Positions 6,985 to 15,471 of a stretch of 64,000 bases of DNA are shown in pieces. The first letter of the stretch is position 1, and every line of letters begins with the position of its first letter. The DNA lies in the NCBI GenBank assembly GCA_023390055.1, contig JAEWDP010000101.1, forward strand, positions 1 to 64,000, in the 5' to 3' direction. Below the pieces are notes generated by a model that worked only from the letters and a program-made list of their open reading frames with translations, was not told the DNA's origin and searched no databases. The position numbers and the translations under genes are program-made. The DNA is from Pseudomonadota bacterium. Lineage in GTDB: Bacteria > Pseudomonadota > Alphaproteobacteria > Rhizobiales > Rhizobiaceae.

Positions 6985-7833
6985 ATGTTGCAGCTTATGA
7001 ACGAACAAAAAGAAGCACGGTTAAAGAGCTTGCTCAACACGCTGCCGCCCGGGTTCTATGTCGATAGCAAGTGGCTGACAGCGCGCGGGGTGCGCCGGTC
7101 TTCCGTCGCAGACTATGTGCGCTCGGGCTGGCTGCGCCATGTCGCGCACGGGCTGTACCAACGTCCAGGTACGGCACCCGCAGAGACGAAGCAGGACTGG
7201 CGCGTGCTTGTCCAATCCATGCAAACGATGATGAAGTTCCACATTCATGTCGGCGGCATGACGGCGCTGCAGCAGTTGGGTCATCGCCATTACCTCGCGC
7301 TGGGCGGCAGCGAGCCCGTTTATCTGTATGCCGCCCGATTCCCGGGTTGGCTCGATCAGTCCCTCGTTGATGCGCCCTTATACCTGCGCAAGACAGCACT
7401 GTTCGGCGGCGCTGATCTCGGCGTGGACGAGGCCGGCGCACCATCAGGCAGCGCTGACGATACGCGGGAGTGGTGGGAGTGGTCCTTGCGTCTATCATCG
7501 CCTGAGCGCGCGATCTTGGAGGCACTGGATGAGCTACCTGATCAGGAGAATTTCCATTCAGTCGATGTTGTCTTTCAGAGTCTTGTCTCATTGCGTCCGC
7601 GTCGCCTGATGGCACTGCTGACTGCGTGCCGCTCCGTGAAAGTGAAAAGGCTCTTCTTCGTCTTCGCTGCGCGCCACGGCCATGCCTGGTTCAAGCATCT
7701 GGATCCGAAAGGCGTCGATCTCGGTAGTGGCGATCGTTCGCTTGTCAAAGGGGGGCGTCTTCATCCGCTCTACCGGATAACTGTCCCCCACGACCTCTTC
7801 AGCAACAGTGAAGACGCACCTGATGACGGCTAA
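6985..7833 (+). CDS. AbiEi-type antitoxin and transcriptional regulator (system 2)
   Basis: The 282-residue protein shows the AbiEi pattern. It has an N-terminal winged helix (about residues 10-55: LKSLLNTLPPGFYVDSKWL, then GVRRSSVADYVRSGWLRHVAHGLYQR), a linker with the conserved HVGGMTALQQLGHRHYLALG segment, and a C-terminal antitoxin domain (LSSPERAILEALDELPD). It binds DNA for autoregulation and counters the toxin encoded next. The operator candidate lies immediately upstream and the gene overlaps the toxin gene, so the two are translationally coupled. A second ATG at 6997 is an alternative start. Confidence 0.88.
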   Translation: MLQLMNEQKEARLKSLLNTLPPGFYVDSKWLTARGVRRSSVADYVRSGWLRHVAHGLYQRPGTAPAETKQDWRVLVQSMQTMMKFHIHVGGMTALQQLGHRHYLALGGSEPVYLYAARFPGWLDQSLVDAPLYLRKTALFGGADLGVDEAGAPSGSADDTREWWEWSLRLSSPERAILEALDELPDQENFHSVDVVFQSLVSLRPRRLMALLTACRSVKVKRLFFVFAARHGHAWFKHLDPKGVDLGSGDRSLVKGGRLHPLYRITVPHDLFSNSEDAPDDG

Positions 7834-8746
7834 GATTTACGAGGATCAAGTTCAGCTGCTGGTGACCGCCCTTCCGTTTGTTGCGCAGGAAGCATGCTTT
7901 GCCCTCAAGGGCGGTACGGCGATCAATCTCTTTTACCGCGACCTTCCGCGCCTATCTGTCGATATCGACCTGACTTATCTACCGGTCAAAGATCGTGCGG
8001 AAAGTCTTGAGGAGATCAATACGGCGCTGGGCCGCATTGCGGATGCGATCGAAGCAAATCTGCCCCGCACCCGCGCGCACCGTATACAGGGCGGTGGTGG
8101 TGGCGACACACGCATCTTGCTCCGCCAAGGGGCAAGCGAAATCAAGATCGAGACCTCGCCCGTGGCTCGCGGCGTGGTCAATGCACCCCGGCAAATGCGC
8201 GTTATGGAGACGGTGGAAGACCGCTTCGGCTTTGCCGAAATGCCGGTCCTAGCGTTCGAAGACTTGTTCGCTGGCAAGATGTGCGCCGCGCTCGACCGTC
8301 AGCATCCCCGCGATCTTTTCGATATCAAGTTGCTGTACGAGAATGAGAGCCTGACGGACGCGCTATTAAGGACGTTCCTGGTCTATGTCGCGAGTTCGCC
8401 CCGTCCGCCGCACGAGCTGCTGCGCCCGACCCGCGCGCCGCTTGAAGAGGCGTTCACAAAGCAATTCGTGGGCATGACTATTATTTCCGTGAGCCTTGAG
8501 GATCTTGCTGCAGCGCGCGAACGCCTGATCGCCGATGTCGGTGCGCGTCTCGACGATAACGTACAGCGTTTTCTGCTGTCACTTCATGACGCGCAGCCCG
8601 ATTTCGCAGCCATTGGGTTGCCGCAGGCGGGTACTCTCCCGGCCGTACGCTGGAAAGTGCAGAACCTTGCCAAACTCAAACAGGACAATCCAGACAAGCA
8701 CGCCGAGCAGCGCGCGTTATTGGACGATCTGTTTCAGCAAACCTGA
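7823..8746 (+). CDS. AbiEii nucleotidyltransferase toxin (system 2)
   Basis: The 307-residue protein contains GGTAINLF (about residues 30-37) and LSVDIDLTY (44-52), which hold the Ser/Asp-x-Asp catalytic residues of the nucleotidyltransferase fold. The later EIKIETSP strand and AALDRQHPRDLFDIKLLYE carry the remaining conserved motifs. Members of this family transfer nucleotides to RNA such as tRNA and arrest growth when the antitoxin is absent or phage infects. I chose the ATG at 7823, overlapping the antitoxin gene by 11 bp; a GTG at 7808 is possible. Length is typical and no lesion is visible, so this looks like a complete system. Confidence 0.88.
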   Translation: MTAKIYEDQVQLLVTALPFVAQEACFALKGGTAINLFYRDLPRLSVDIDLTYLPVKDRAESLEEINTALGRIADAIEANLPRTRAHRIQGGGGGDTRILLRQGASEIKIETSPVARGVVNAPRQMRVMETVEDRFGFAEMPVLAFEDLFAGKMCAALDRQHPRDLFDIKLLYENESLTDALLRTFLVYVASSPRPPHELLRPTRAPLEEAFTKQFVGMTIISVSLEDLAAARERLIADVGARLDDNVQRFLLSLHDAQPDFAAIGLPQAGTLPAVRWKVQNLAKLKQDNPDKHAEQRALLDDLFQQT

Positions 8747-8802
8747 AAGCTGGACCCATCAGATTGAGGAGCAAGGCGGGAAACTGCGACTTGCCCTGTC
8801 AG

Positions 8803-8997
8803 CTACCACCAGGATGAGTAGAATACGGTAGGAGCTGCAGCCAAGGCTTCCCGAGCCTCGCTGACGAAATCCAGATCATCAGCGATCTCGGACCCGTCAG
8901 AGCTGCCGAAGAAGAAGCCTGATACTGAAGGCAGTTGCTTGAGATAGCTGGCTTTAGCAAGGGCCCCAAGACTTGCTGCTTGAGCGATCCGATGCAT
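8803..8997 (-). CDS. Small hypothetical protein or gene fragment
   Basis: The 64-codon frame ends with FFFGSSDGSEIADDLDF, AREALAAAPTVFYSSWW. The natural-looking hydrophobic and acidic pattern suggests a real protein or the 3' end of one, although no family can be named. The frame is cut upstream by the palindrome at 8986-9015. It is convergent with the AbiEii toxin gene and downstream of the GshB-like gene. Confidence 0.3.
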   Translation of the reverse strand: MHRIAQAASLGALAKASYLKQLPSVSGFFFGSSDGSEIADDLDFVSEAREALAAAPTVFYSSWW

Positions 8998-9015
8998 TTA
9001 TCTATGCATCGGATC
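8986..9015. repeat. Perfect 12-bp inverted repeat
   Basis: GATCCGATGCAT (8986-8997) and ATGCATCGGATC (9004-9015) are exact reverse complements separated by six bases. The structure lies about 120 bp beyond the stop of the GshB-like gene. A transcript in either direction would form a strong hairpin, but no U-run follows, so it is not a classical intrinsic terminator. It may protect the 3' end of the operon mRNA, bind a protein, or mark an element end. Confidence 0.6.
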
Positions 9016-9134
9016 CAGGCCAGTTTTTATCGTTGCGCAAAAATCCGGAACCGACGAGAACCACAACGCCAACGGGATCCAAATCTCCCGGGAAAAGCGT
9101 AATACCGTGGTCTGCATGTGGCCGGCACCGGGGC

Positions 9135-10187
9135 CTACAGCGTCGCCAGTTCCCGATTGCTCAATCCCTGACCATCACTGTATTTATCCCGTATTTCGAC
9201 CTTTTTCTCCAACGCCTCTACGACACTCAAGGGAAAGTCGACGCCATAGAGTTTTGAGAGATTGTTGAGCCCGCCAGGCGTATAGACGTTGATCTCCAAT
9301 AGCTTGTCACCCACGATGTCGAGGCCAACAAGAAACATCCCGTCCTGGATCAGCTTTGGCCGCACCGTTTCGGCAATGGCACGCATCGTTGCCGTGACCT
9401 CCACAGTTCCGGCTTGACCACCGGCATGGATATTGGAGCGGATCTCTCCACTCGCAGGTGCACGACGCAGGGCGGCATACTCTCCATCACGCTGCAACGG
9501 CAGTCCGTTCATCAAGAACAGTCGCACATCACCCTCGACTGCCGCGGGCATGTAACTTTGCGCGATAAGATACCCCTCCTCACTCACCGCCTCAAAGATC
9601 TGTTTGATATTGGCATCCTTGGCTGACGCAATCTTGAAGACATTCTTGCCACCAGAACCCTGCAACGGCTTGAGGATCACGCCCTTCTTCTGCTTGTCGA
9701 TGAACGCACGGATTTCTTCAATACTCTTGGCAATCAGCGTCTCCGGTCGAACGGATGCCGGGAAGTCCTGAAAATAAAGCTTGTTTTGAGCCTTTGCCAA
9801 ACCATCCGGATCATTGAGCACGATAACGCCACGGGCTGCCGCAAGCCTGCCGAATACTGCACCAACATGTGCTGCCCAGGGTCGATCGGCAGCGTCTTCG
9901 GACGGATCATTGCGTAACATCAAGACATCGATTTCAGAAACATCAAGGGTCGTGATCATTGTTTCCTTGCCCTGCAGGTCCTTGAACAGGGTCTCGGCCT
10001 TCTTGTAGTTGCGTGCAGGCAGACAAAGTGCCCGTATCACCAGGCTGTCATCGGGACGTAAAACGAAGTCGCCCGGCGTCACATAATAGATTTCATGACC
10101 CCGGCTGAGCGCACAGAGCGCCAAATGCGTGGTCGAATAGTTCGGGCTCTCGCCCTTGATGGAATTGACAAAAAACGCGATACGCAT
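9135..10187 (-). CDS. GshB-like ATP-grasp ligase
   Basis: The 350-residue protein resembles glutathione synthetase and other ATP-grasp peptide ligases, which activate a carboxylate with ATP and couple it to an amine. Visible motifs are VILKPLQGSGGK (about residues 170-181, ATP-binding lysine and glycine loop), DVRLFLMNG (220-228), and GLDIVGDKLLEINVYTPGG (288-306), containing D290, E298 and N300 as likely metal ligands. It is the last gene of a three-gene operon, 12 bp after the DUF1704 gene. True GshB normally stands with gshA or alone, so a role in a different peptide ligation is likely. The start at 10187 has a GGAG site about 10 bp upstream. Confidence 0.8.
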   Translation of the reverse strand: MRIAFFVNSIKGESPNYSTTHLALCALSRGHEIYYVTPGDFVLRPDDSLVIRALCLPARNYKKAETLFKDLQGKETMITTLDVSEIDVLMLRNDPSEDAADRPWAAHVGAVFGRLAAARGVIVLNDPDGLAKAQNKLYFQDFPASVRPETLIAKSIEEIRAFIDKQKKGVILKPLQGSGGKNVFKIASAKDANIKQIFEAVSEEGYLIAQSYMPAAVEGDVRLFLMNGLPLQRDGEYAALRRAPASGEIRSNIHAGGQAGTVEVTATMRAIAETVRPKLIQDGMFLVGLDIVGDKLLEINVYTPGGLNNLSKLYGVDFPLSVVEALEKKVEIRDKYSDGQGLSNRELATL

Positions 10188-10199
10188 GTGGTAATGCTC

Positions 10200-12053
10200 C
10201 TAACTGGGCAACATCTGAATTGCAGAAAGTCCGGTTTTGGCGGCAGCAAGCCGCTGCTTCGCTTGGGGATGCGAAAGAAATTTTGGCAGCACGCGTGGCG
10301 GTTTGAGCAGGCCACGCGCACCAAGTTCCTGCATGATACCAAAATGGCTGGCAGCAATCTTGCCCATCCAGAACGGGTCAAGCGACCCGCCAGCCTGAAG
10401 ATGGCTCAACACCTCCAGCAACCCACGCAAGTACACCGCATCCTTGGAAAGTCCGCCACCACGATAGACGCGCAGTGCGAGATTGAAGGCGCCGGCATCG
10501 CGTAATCCGAAATCCCCGACAAGCCGGCGATGGCATTCGACGAAGCTTGCGCCATCAAGCATGTCGGCGCAGGCAACAACGCGAGACGCGATAAGGCGCA
10601 ATCGCGCAACAGTCATGCCGCCAACGAGGTATTCGGCGAGTACTGCCAAGCCTTCCTGTACACCCTCGTAACCTGCCAGGCCGGAGCGGAACAGCCGCAA
10701 GCCTTGTGCTGATCCGTTGAAATAGGTCAGGAGATGAACCCCGATTTCATGGCTGAGCAACGCTTCGACACGGCCTCGATCCATGGAGGTAGTACGCGAA
10801 ATCATCAGACACGCGCCGGATACCATGAGGCCTGAAGGCAGGTCATCGCGCACTTCAACAAGTGCGGGGAAGCCGTCCTGCTCGTCGGCATAAGACTTGA
10901 TCATGGAACGGGCGCTGCGCTCGACAAACGCGCAATCCACTTTCCCGTCTTCACCTCTTCGCCTTTGACGACGCGGTTTGGTCCCGGCCAGAATTTCGGT
11001 GGCAACCCTTAGCAATCCGGGCTCTACGGGGCCATAAAGCGCACGACCGAATTCGATATACCGAGGCGTTTCCCGTGCCGCCAGAAGCGATAGCTGCAGG
11101 TCGAGTTCCTGCTGCTTTTCCCGATAAAGCTTTGCAAGGACCGGGTCTTCAAACTGGTCAAGCGAGACGGAAAAGAGAGCCTTCTTCTTCTTCGCCACGT
11201 CGACTGCCAGCGGTCGGTAGAGGAAGCGCGGCGCCTGATCGCAACGATTTTCACGAAATTCGGCCCAGGCCGCCTGGGCATTGATCGGGGTTACCGCGAG
11301 CAGGAAATCAAATGATTGCGCGACGTCGTCGATCGCACGGTCAGCACGTGTGACGGCATCAACAAAGGCGCGACGCCCGAGAGCCCGGTGCGATGATATC
11401 GCGAGACTTCCAGTCTCGTCTGCAAAGCTTGCAACAGCACGCAATCCGGCATCAACGATATTGGCAACCAGACGGTCATGCAGTTCAGGATAGATGCCAT
11501 CGGACTGGGGAACCCTGTAAATGGGTGCAAAGCGAATGGTCAGCGACGCGTATTGTGGCAACCCGCGGGCCAGTCTGGCCGCGGGATCATCAACAATTTT
11601 GGGCTTGGCGATCTGCGGTGCCCGATATCTGGCCCGTATTTTTTCGACTGCAGCAGAAAACGCGACAACTGCCGACTGCGCCGCAGTGTCGGCTGAGGCG
11701 GAGACGCTCAATTCGAATGGCGGAAGATAATCTGCATCGCTGGCTAGCCGGTCACGTTCGAGTTCGCCGACATCGAGAAACATGAATGAACCGAAGCGTT
11801 TTTCCATCGCCTCGCCCACCAGCTTGATGAGGAGCTTTGCCGTACTAAGCGTACGGACCAACAGATAAGCCGAGTTGGCAGTGACAACTTCGCGGGCTGC
11901 CGGTTCACGTCGTCCTCCGACCTGGACGACGAGAAACGGCATGGGGCGATCGATATGCAGGCGTTCGCCGCGACCGAAATCGCAACGGATCGGCTCACCG
12001 GAAGCCAGAGCTGTCGCAATTTCGGCTTGCAATTTTTCATCGACTGGTTTCAT
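10200..12053 (-). CDS. DUF1704 / QEGLA-motif protein with HExxxH (putative metallopeptidase)
   Basis: The 617-residue protein is the family annotated as 'flavohemoglobin expression-modulating QEGLA motif protein'. It shows HEIGVH at residues 435-440 and VQEGLAVLAEYLVGG at about 465-479. DUF1704 includes the eukaryotic tubulin carboxypeptidase MATCAP, whose zinc site uses an HExxxH motif and a downstream glutamate; by analogy the E of QEGLA (E467) is the probable third ligand. I start at the ATG of 12053 because it overlaps the preceding stop (ATGA); the open frame extends to 12149. Genes on both sides encode a peptide ligase and an amidohydrolase. A carboxypeptidase-like role is inferred, not shown. 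No signal peptide is seen, so it is probably cytoplasmic. Confidence 0.85.
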   Translation of the reverse strand: MKPVDEKLQAEIATALASGEPIRCDFGRGERLHIDRPMPFLVVQVGGRREPAAREVVTANSAYLLVRTLSTAKLLIKLVGEAMEKRFGSFMFLDVGELERDRLASDADYLPPFELSVSASADTAAQSAVVAFSAAVEKIRARYRAPQIAKPKIVDDPAARLARGLPQYASLTIRFAPIYRVPQSDGIYPELHDRLVANIVDAGLRAVASFADETGSLAISSHRALGRRAFVDAVTRADRAIDDVAQSFDFLLAVTPINAQAAWAEFRENRCDQAPRFLYRPLAVDVAKKKKALFSVSLDQFEDPVLAKLYREKQQELDLQLSLLAARETPRYIEFGRALYGPVEPGLLRVATEILAGTKPRRQRRRGEDGKVDCAFVERSARSMIKSYADEQDGFPALVEVRDDLPSGLMVSGACLMISRTTSMDRGRVEALLSHEIGVHLLTYFNGSAQGLRLFRSGLAGYEGVQEGLAVLAEYLVGGMTVARLRLIASRVVACADMLDGASFVECHRRLVGDFGLRDAGAFNLALRVYRGGGLSKDAVYLRGLLEVLSHLQAGGSLDPFWMGKIAASHFGIMQELGARGLLKPPRVLPKFLSHPQAKQRLAAAKTGLSAIQMLPS

Positions 12054-12898
12054 GCAGATGCCTTGAGACAGTCGTGCAGTACCGGCAGCGATGCGGCGAT
12101 CACGCCCCGCATTTTCTTTAGCGCCGCAATATTCACTGCGCCGGTCCATTCATCCATGAAGAACTTCTTGAACTCTATGGCGATCGCACAGCCGTTTTTG
12201 GGGAAATTGGCATGGACGAAGCGCGTCTGTTCACCCCGTCCCTCGAAGGCAACATTTTCACGCACGTCAATCGGCTTGCCATTCCAGGAATGGGTGCGAA
12301 GGCTTTCCATGAATGGATCCAGCAAGTGGGCCCAGCGGGCACGATCCATAGAGATCGTACCAATATTGATCTGCGGCGCCTCCTTCTCGGGTGTCGGTTT
12401 TCCGTAAGGACCGTTCCGCCGATGATTGTAGCTATGAACATCGAGTAGAACGAACTGGCCAAACTCGACGGCAATACTGCTCAGCATCTGTTGCAGCATG
12501 GCATAGTAATTCGCATGAATTGCGAGCGATCGCTGCACCACTGCGTCGTCTGGCAGATCAGTCCAGACATCGAGGCCCCACGCCTGCGCGGGCTCCAGGT
12601 AAACAGAACCTGGCGGATCACGATTGAGGTCGATTTCAAAGCGCGACCGATGAAACACCACCCGGTTGGGCACGTCGCGGATGGTGTATTCGGTGAAAGG
12701 GTCTTCTTCGCGCAGCCGCTGCGCATCATCGAGCCCCATCACGTCAGCCACTTCATCTCGCAGCCCGTGACCATTGTGGATAGCCGTACCGACCAGGGGA
12801 GAAGCAGCGCGTTCAACTGACCAGAGCGCATCTTTTCCTAGCTTTTTCAGGGCGATGTCATCTGTCTTGTGGATGAAATTGGGAGCAGAGAAGCTCAT
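12050..12898 (-). CDS. N-formylglutamate amidohydrolase family protein
   Basis: The 282-residue protein carries the family signatures: IHNGHG (40-45), EEDPFTE (65-71), FEIDLNRDPPG (87-97) and LLDVHSYNHRR (151-161), which supply zinc and active-site residues. Family members hydrolyse N-formylglutamate in histidine degradation (HutG), but no hut genes are nearby. This one is the first gene of an operon with the DUF1704 protein and the ATP-grasp ligase. It more likely acts on a peptide or N-acyl amino acid specific to that operon. The fold is related to zinc carboxypeptidases. Its stop overlaps the next start by four bases. Confidence 0.85.
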   Translation of the reverse strand: MSFSAPNFIHKTDDIALKKLGKDALWSVERAASPLVGTAIHNGHGLRDEVADVMGLDDAQRLREEDPFTEYTIRDVPNRVVFHRSRFEIDLNRDPPGSVYLEPAQAWGLDVWTDLPDDAVVQRSLAIHANYYAMLQQMLSSIAVEFGQFVLLDVHSYNHRRNGPYGKPTPEKEAPQINIGTISMDRARWAHLLDPFMESLRTHSWNGKPIDVRENVAFEGRGEQTRFVHANFPKNGCAIAIEFKKFFMDEWTGAVNIAALKKMRGVIAASLPVLHDCLKASA

Positions 12899-13280
12899 GG
12901 GGATCTGGCCTCGGCAAGTGCAATCGGTTGTGACCGAGATAACGGCCGTGCACGGGCATCAGTTCCAAGCGCTTCTTTGCGCTTGATGGGGTTCTGCAAG
13001 ATCGGCAGGATCGACAGGTCAACAGTTTGACAAGTCAAAGAGCCATGGAAGGCACCAAGAACACAGGCTAAGCAGAGAAGCTATTACTATTACACAAACC
13101 GGCTCGTGCGCATTCAAGCGCCTCGCCCGGACAAATCCCGCTGCGGCTACGGCAATGCCAATATTAGCAAAAGGCCTGCACATGCGACGGGGATGAGCAC
13201 ACCGACGACGACGGGTCGCTCTTGGCGGCCTTTAGTCTCGCCCGCTCGGGCCTGCCAAGGGCGCTGTAGCAGTGGCAATT
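12899..13280. other. Promoter region of the ligase/hydrolase operon, with a possible small membrane protein
   Basis: The minus strand from about 13275 to 13147 encodes a short peptide with GRQERPVVVGVLIPV, then CAGLLLILALP, a basic N-terminus and one hydrophobic segment, stopping at TAG 13147-13149. It resembles the many small single-span membrane proteins of rhizobia, but only a TTG start is available. It lies between the ImmA-like gene and the amidohydrolase gene, in the same direction. The remainder should hold the promoter of the amidohydrolase operon. No other feature is seen. Confidence 0.3.
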
Positions 13281-14612
13281 CTAGCTTGCTAACCGATAAG
13301 GCATGCCAGAATCCCCCACGTATCTGGGGAAATAACCATTATTCATCAGAAGTGACTCTATGGCCTTCTCACTTACAGAGAAGTTGTTTGATGCATCCTC
13401 AAGCGCAGTTTCCGAAAAGTCACCGTCAAGAAATTCCACAAGAGAATTAATCGGGCACAGAAATTCTGCAGCAAAAGCTCTTTGAAACTTTTGCCTTGCG
13501 GTCGCAAGATCAGCGGATACAAGCCAAGAGCGAGGTTTCGTTTTAGCCGTGTGTGCATAATCTCCAATAAATCTTGCGAGTTCAAAACGCTGAGTAACGG
13601 GGTGCGTTTTTCGAGGAATGAACTTCATCATTCTATCATTTTGTGGCCCTGCAACTGATGCTTTTGAACGTTCTTTAGGGCCCCAATCTTTAAGGCTTGC
13701 TTCTCGCAGTCCAAGAAGGCCATGCAAGGTAGCATTATCCAATGCGCCGTGAGTTGCACCAAGCCTTCTCCTTAATTCTCTTGCCGCAGACACAGCAATT
13801 TCCCACGGCTCCAGCCCGGTGTCCTGGATGGGCAAATGAAGTATATCTTCAGGCTTCCCTTCGAGGCCATCCGCTTGGATAAGCGTTTGCATCGCTTGTA
13901 GGCGGCTACCATCGATCTCTGCATAAGCACCGGCCAGCTCGGAAAATGAACTTTCCCCAAGCTCTTCTTCCAAAGAAATCGCTTGTGTGATCAAGTCGTC
14001 CGGACACCCTTCTGGATCAAAGCCAAGCTCAGCCTCCAGACGCCGCTTTCGGTGCTCCGCGGGGTTCTTCAAATCTTCCAGTATAAAACCCCAAATTGCT
14101 GCGAGATCGGAATCTCTGCAGCCAACTTCATAAAGCCTCGCAAGAACGTTACTAATTAGCGAGGATATCACTTCCGTAAACTGCTCTTTGGGTATGAAGT
14201 GGGCATGATCTAGACCGTTAAGGAATCTTACAGATTCTTCCTTATTGCCTTGTGATGCTTGCGCCCATACCTGAATATTTTGACTGTCAGCGGAAAACAT
14301 AATCTTGGGCCAAATAAACCCCATGTTGGCTGCAGCCATTTCATGGTTCATCCTCCAATCGTGTGAAGGCGCTTTTTTGGCTCCCGCCGGCAGTACTTCA
14401 TAGTGCAATCTCCACCAAGAAGACGCAAACCACAATGCTAAAGGGTAGAGCGAGACGTGCATATGGTCTCTAACTGTCTTCGACCAAATATCCTCGTTTT
14501 TAGTAAGGCAAAGGTTATCCAGAAAAATACCAACTCGCGCAGTGGTTTCTCCTACTTCAATGCGGGCATCATCGTAAGAATTCCACTCATGGATGACGTG
14601 TAGTTTGGTCAT
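13281..14612 (-). CDS. ImmA/IrrE-related protein with substituted HExxH site
   Basis: The 443-residue protein has no recognisable domain in its first 330 residues. The C-terminal 100 residues follow the ImmA/IrrE pattern: FELARFIGDY (343-352) aligns with the usual FTLAHELGHY. Next come FQRAFAAEFLCP (in place of ANxFAAELLMP), then FSVSEKAIESLLMNNGYFP. The catalytic HExxH positions are thus R, F and D, so peptidase activity is not expected. The protein may be a sensor or a structural derivative. It overlaps by four bases (ATGA) a small upstream gene, and the two probably work together as an accessory, perhaps defensive, pair. Confidence 0.6.
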   Translation of the reverse strand: MTKLHVIHEWNSYDDARIEVGETTARVGIFLDNLCLTKNEDIWSKTVRDHMHVSLYPLALWFASSWWRLHYEVLPAGAKKAPSHDWRMNHEMAAANMGFIWPKIMFSADSQNIQVWAQASQGNKEESVRFLNGLDHAHFIPKEQFTEVISSLISNVLARLYEVGCRDSDLAAIWGFILEDLKNPAEHRKRRLEAELGFDPEGCPDDLITQAISLEEELGESSFSELAGAYAEIDGSRLQAMQTLIQADGLEGKPEDILHLPIQDTGLEPWEIAVSAARELRRRLGATHGALDNATLHGLLGLREASLKDWGPKERSKASVAGPQNDRMMKFIPRKTHPVTQRFELARFIGDYAHTAKTKPRSWLVSADLATARQKFQRAFAAEFLCPINSLVEFLDGDFSETALEDASNNFSVSEKAIESLLMNNGYFPRYVGDSGMPYRLAS

Positions 14613-15028
14613 TTTCCGTTCCAGAATTTCGTCACTGCTGCCGCCATTGGATCTTCCGGCGGAATTGGGTATCCGTGATAGCTACCCTCTCCATCTCTTT
14701 GAGCCTCCAAAGGAATTCCATCGTCAGTTACGGCCCAGACAATGGTCGGCCACCCCCCAATGGACTGTTCGCTTATAGCGCCACGCTTGAGCCCATCACG
14801 AAGGTATCGCAGGGCATCACTGCGCTTGAAAATTGACGCTCCATCGCACAAGGTTTTGCCTCTACGGGGCTGAGCCGGAGGCGTAAGACCGAAATCACCC
14901 GGATTGCGTTTGTGCTCTGGGTTCCCCGTATAGATGACAACCTTCGCAAGTTCATCCCGCCTGTCCGCCGGAACGCTGTCTGCGACAGCAATACGCCTCT
15001 TGGGGTTGAATTTCTGGTATCATTTCAT
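14609..15028 (-). pseudogene. Partner of the ImmA-like protein, with TGA at codon 3
   Basis: A continuous frame of 140 codons runs from ATG 15028 to the stop at 14609. Only codon 3 (TGA, 15020-15022) interrupts it; a one-base change to TGG would restore MKWYQKFNP. The rest is well conserved in character: DELAKVVIYTGNPEHKRNPGD, a TLCDGASIF segment, then SIGGWPTIVWAVTDDG and GSYHGYPIPPEDP near the C-terminus. A shorter product could begin at the TTG of 14851 (80 residues). I do not know the family function, but pairing with the ImmA-like gene is tight. Either the module is inactivated, or an internal start is used. Confidence 0.5.
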
Positions 15029-15396
15029 GCAAAGGTTTCTTTGAGTGCGACGTAAACTGAAGTGTTGTACGCGAGAAAACTGAGTAGGTCGATACCGCGA
15101 CTTCTCGGTAACCTACCGGCTGCAATACGACCTTTTAGGTCTCGATATCCCATTCAGATTGTAGACCCCCATTATGCAGCCATTCTCCCTCACCGGGGGT
15201 ACTGACGGTCTGGAGTGTCGAAACTTACCGCCAGCAACCTGGTATACATCGCGGCCCTCAGAGAACCCTGTCCCGAAGGAAAGGCTACCGGCATCCATGA
15301 GGACATGGCAAGCCCGTATCAGCCAGCCACATTTGGCTGCCCGACGGACAAGGCAGAACGCAACAAAAGCTGGGCCGCCGTCCGGGTCTGAAATGC
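15029..15396. other. Region without a supportable gene
   Basis: About 370 bp between the ImmA-like module and the rpsD terminator. Open frames are short and lack coding character. No RNA gene or repeat was recognised. Confidence 0.4.
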
Positions 15397-15431
15397 CAAA
15401 AACCGCGCCATCCGTGAAATGACGCGGTTTT
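15397..15431 (-). terminator. Intrinsic terminator of rpsD
   Basis: On the minus strand AAAACCGCG pairs with CGCGGTTTTT across a short loop, ending in a T-run, 40 bp after the rpsD stop. The A-rich 5' arm means it could also work for transcripts from the other side. Confidence 0.75.
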
Positions 15432-15471
15432 CGATATCGATCTGATCAAGCCCCGTTCTAAGGGCTTGCCA

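Noticed and set aside
9135..10187. Calling the ATP-grasp gene gshB outright
   Set aside because: Sequence motifs fit the GshB fold, but the operon partners argue for a different substrate; the symbol was left out.
10200..12149. Using the longest start (12149) for the DUF1704 protein
   Set aside because: The extra 32 residues overlap the end of the amidohydrolase gene and have no family similarity; the ATGA overlap at 12053 is typical for an operon.
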